Source of the DNA: Pseudomonadota bacterium
GTDB lineage: Bacteria > Pseudomonadota > Alphaproteobacteria > Thalassobaculales > Thalassobaculaceae
Direction: 5' to 3'
DNA length: 6,305 bases
NCBI GenBank assembly: GCA_027623845.1
Contig: JAQBUJ010000209.1
Span: 1-6,305 of the forward strand
A program made the translations under genes and the position numbers. Positions 5,562-6,305 of the stretch are shown in pieces. The notes beneath the pieces are model-generated. The model was not told the origin of the DNA, searched no databases, and saw nothing but the letters and a program-made list of their open reading frames with translations. Numbering within the stretch: position 1 is the first letter of the stretch; the number at the start of each line of letters is the position of its first letter.

Positions 5562-5905
5562 TCCCTTTGCACGCGCTTCCGCCTGCCTCGGCCCGGACAT
5601 CCATGCCAGCAACGATTAAATGGGCAATGACTTGGGCAATGACCTGGGCAATGACCTGGATCGTGAAAGCGCCGATTTGGGCATATAGGCTCACCCTATC
5701 GGCTTTCGTTGGACATGCCTGCCGTTTCCATCCGACCTGTTCGGCCTATGCATTGGAAGCCGTTGACACGCACGGTCCATTCCGAGGCGGCTTGATGGCG
5801 CTGAAGCGCATCGGTCGCTGTCACCCTTGGGGCGGTTCGGGGCTCGATCTTGTCCCGGCGGCCGACACAGAAAATTCACCAGACATCAGGCGATCCGAGA
5901 CATGA
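5558..5905 (+). CDS. yidD: Membrane protein insertion efficiency factor YidD
   Basis: The YidD core is unmistakable from residue 35 on: IVKAPIWAYRLTLSAFVGHA, then CRFHPTCSAYALEAVDTHGP (Cys55 and Cys61), GGLMALKRIGRCHPWGGSG (Cys88) and LDLVP. The family is a small, membrane-associated protein, anchored by an N-terminal amphipathic helix, that assists YidC-dependent insertion. Its position between rnpA and yidC is the conserved one. The N-terminus is unusual: residues 23-34 read AMTWAMTWAMTW, encoded by a 12-bp tandem repeat, and residues 1-20 do not resemble the family. ATG 5558 overlaps the rnpA stop as ATGA, which favours it by coupling. ATG codons at 5603, 5627, 5639 and 5651 are in frame, and the last would leave 84 residues, near the typical family length. 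None has a strong ribosome binding site, so the start is uncertain. The 3' end overlaps yidC as ATGA. Confidence 0.93.
   Translation: MIPLHALPPASARTSMPATIKWAMTWAMTWAMTWIVKAPIWAYRLTLSAFVGHACRFHPTCSAYALEAVDTHGPFRGGLMALKRIGRCHPWGGSGLDLVPAADTENSPDIRRSET
5621..5656 (+). repeat. 12-bp tandem repeat, three copies, at the yidD N-terminus
   Basis: The unit TGGGCAATGACY occurs at 5621-5632, 5633-5644 and 5645-5656, differing only at the last base (T, C, C), with a further TGG after it. It encodes Trp-Ala-Met-Thr three times, so copy-number change would keep the frame and add or remove an in-frame ATG each time. Confidence 0.95.
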
Positions 5906-6305
5906 GCGACCAAAAGAACATGATCATCGCCATCGCATTGTCCTTGGTGATCCTGCTTGGCTTTCAGTTCCTGTACGAATTTCCCAAGGCCGAGAAGGAA
6001 CGCGAGCGCGAAGCCGAACTCGCCGCCAGCCAACCGTTGCCAAACCTCGCAACGCCCGGCAGTTCCACCTCAAGCGCACCATCCGGCAATGCCGAGGCGC
6101 CGGCAGCCCCTGGCGGCGAACGCGCGCCAGCCGTCGCGGCTGCGGCAGCGGCGGTTACCGCGGCCCAGCGGGCCGAGGTGTTGAAGGCCACCCCGCGGAT
6201 CACCATCGATACCCCGGCGCTGCATGGCTCGATCACTCTGAAGGGCGGTCGCATCGATGACATCACCCTCAAGGGCTATCACGAGAAAGTGGACCCAAGT
6301 TCCGA
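5902..6305 (+). CDS. yidC: Membrane protein insertase YidC, N-terminal part (runs off the right edge)
   Basis: The frame is open from ATG 5902 to the window edge, giving 134 complete codons. The protein starts MSDQKNMIIAIALSLVILLG, the first membrane segment (about residues 7-25) ending in FQFLYEFP, as in Gram-negative YidC. A charged stretch (KAEKEREREAEL) follows, then a low-complexity Ala/Pro/Ser linker (about 44-90, including a six-Ala run at 79-84). The beginning of the periplasmic P1 domain is next: RITIDTPALHGSITLKGGRI (99-118), then DDITLKGYHEKVDPSS, which is strongly conserved in alphaproteobacteria. The catalytic groove and the five C-terminal membrane segments lie outside the window. 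YidC inserts inner-membrane proteins alone or with SecYEG. The start overlaps the yidD stop (ATGA) and has only a weak upstream AGG (5888-5890), so initiation is probably coupled to yidD translation. Confidence 0.95.
   Translation, partial: MSDQKNMIIAIALSLVILLGFQFLYEFPKAEKEREREAELAASQPLPNLATPGSSTSSAPSGNAEAPAAPGGERAPAVAAAAAAVTAAQRAEVLKATPRITIDTPALHGSITLKGGRIDDITLKGYHEKVDPSS

Noticed and set aside
5850..6260. Plus-strand frame overlapping the yidD end and the yidC start
   Set aside because: The true gene in this region is yidC in another frame, shown by its membrane segment and conserved P1-domain start. This frame gives only Arg-rich, low-complexity peptide.

Overview
The window looks like ordinary chromosomal DNA of a GC-rich alphaproteobacterium, most plausibly from the Rhodospirillales or a related group. 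This is inferred from the rpmH-rnpA-yidD-yidC cluster, the alphaproteobacterial style of the YidC N-terminus, a histidine kinase with an HDLRN H-box, a DUF4864 protein, frequent GTG starts and the GC-rich codon choice. The assignment comes from recognising protein families by eye, not from a search. Eight complete or nearly complete genes and one gene cut by the right edge account for almost all of the sequence.

Layout. Positions 1-607 (+) hold the C-terminal part of a conserved, probably envelope-associated protein with a coiled-coil-like stretch and a terminal region resembling half of an OmpA-like module. Positions 709-1152 (+) encode a secreted DUF4864 protein. Positions 1263-1781 (+) encode xanthine phosphoribosyltransferase. 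It converges on a minus-strand pair that is read leftward: a flavin-dependent disulfide oxidoreductase (4773-3274), followed 33 nt later by a two-transmembrane sensor histidine kinase (3240-1861). A 182-bp divergent intergenic region (4774-4955) separates this pair from the rightward ribosome/membrane-biogenesis cluster: rpmH (4956-5090), rnpA (5127-5561), yidD (5558-5905) and yidC (5902 to the window edge).

How the genes fit together. rpmH, rnpA, yidD and yidC form one transcription unit behind a near-consensus sigma70-type promoter. rnpA/yidD and yidD/yidC overlap as ATGA stop-start junctions, which implies translational coupling. The products serve ribosome assembly (L34), tRNA 5'-end maturation (RNase P protein) and membrane-protein insertion (YidD, YidC). 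The oxidoreductase/kinase pair is probably co-transcribed, but no response regulator is present here. XPRT is a stand-alone purine-salvage gene.

I found no mobile element, CRISPR array, tRNA, rRNA or defence system, and nothing that amounts to a new biological system. The points most worth a second look are small. Two in-frame short tandem-repeat expansions lie in otherwise conserved proteins, one in the NAD-domain region of the oxidoreductase and one in the N-terminus of YidD. The oxidoreductase has Tyr where the lipoamide-dehydrogenase catalytic His should be, and it is paired with a histidine kinase. A hairpin covers the rnpA ribosome binding site.
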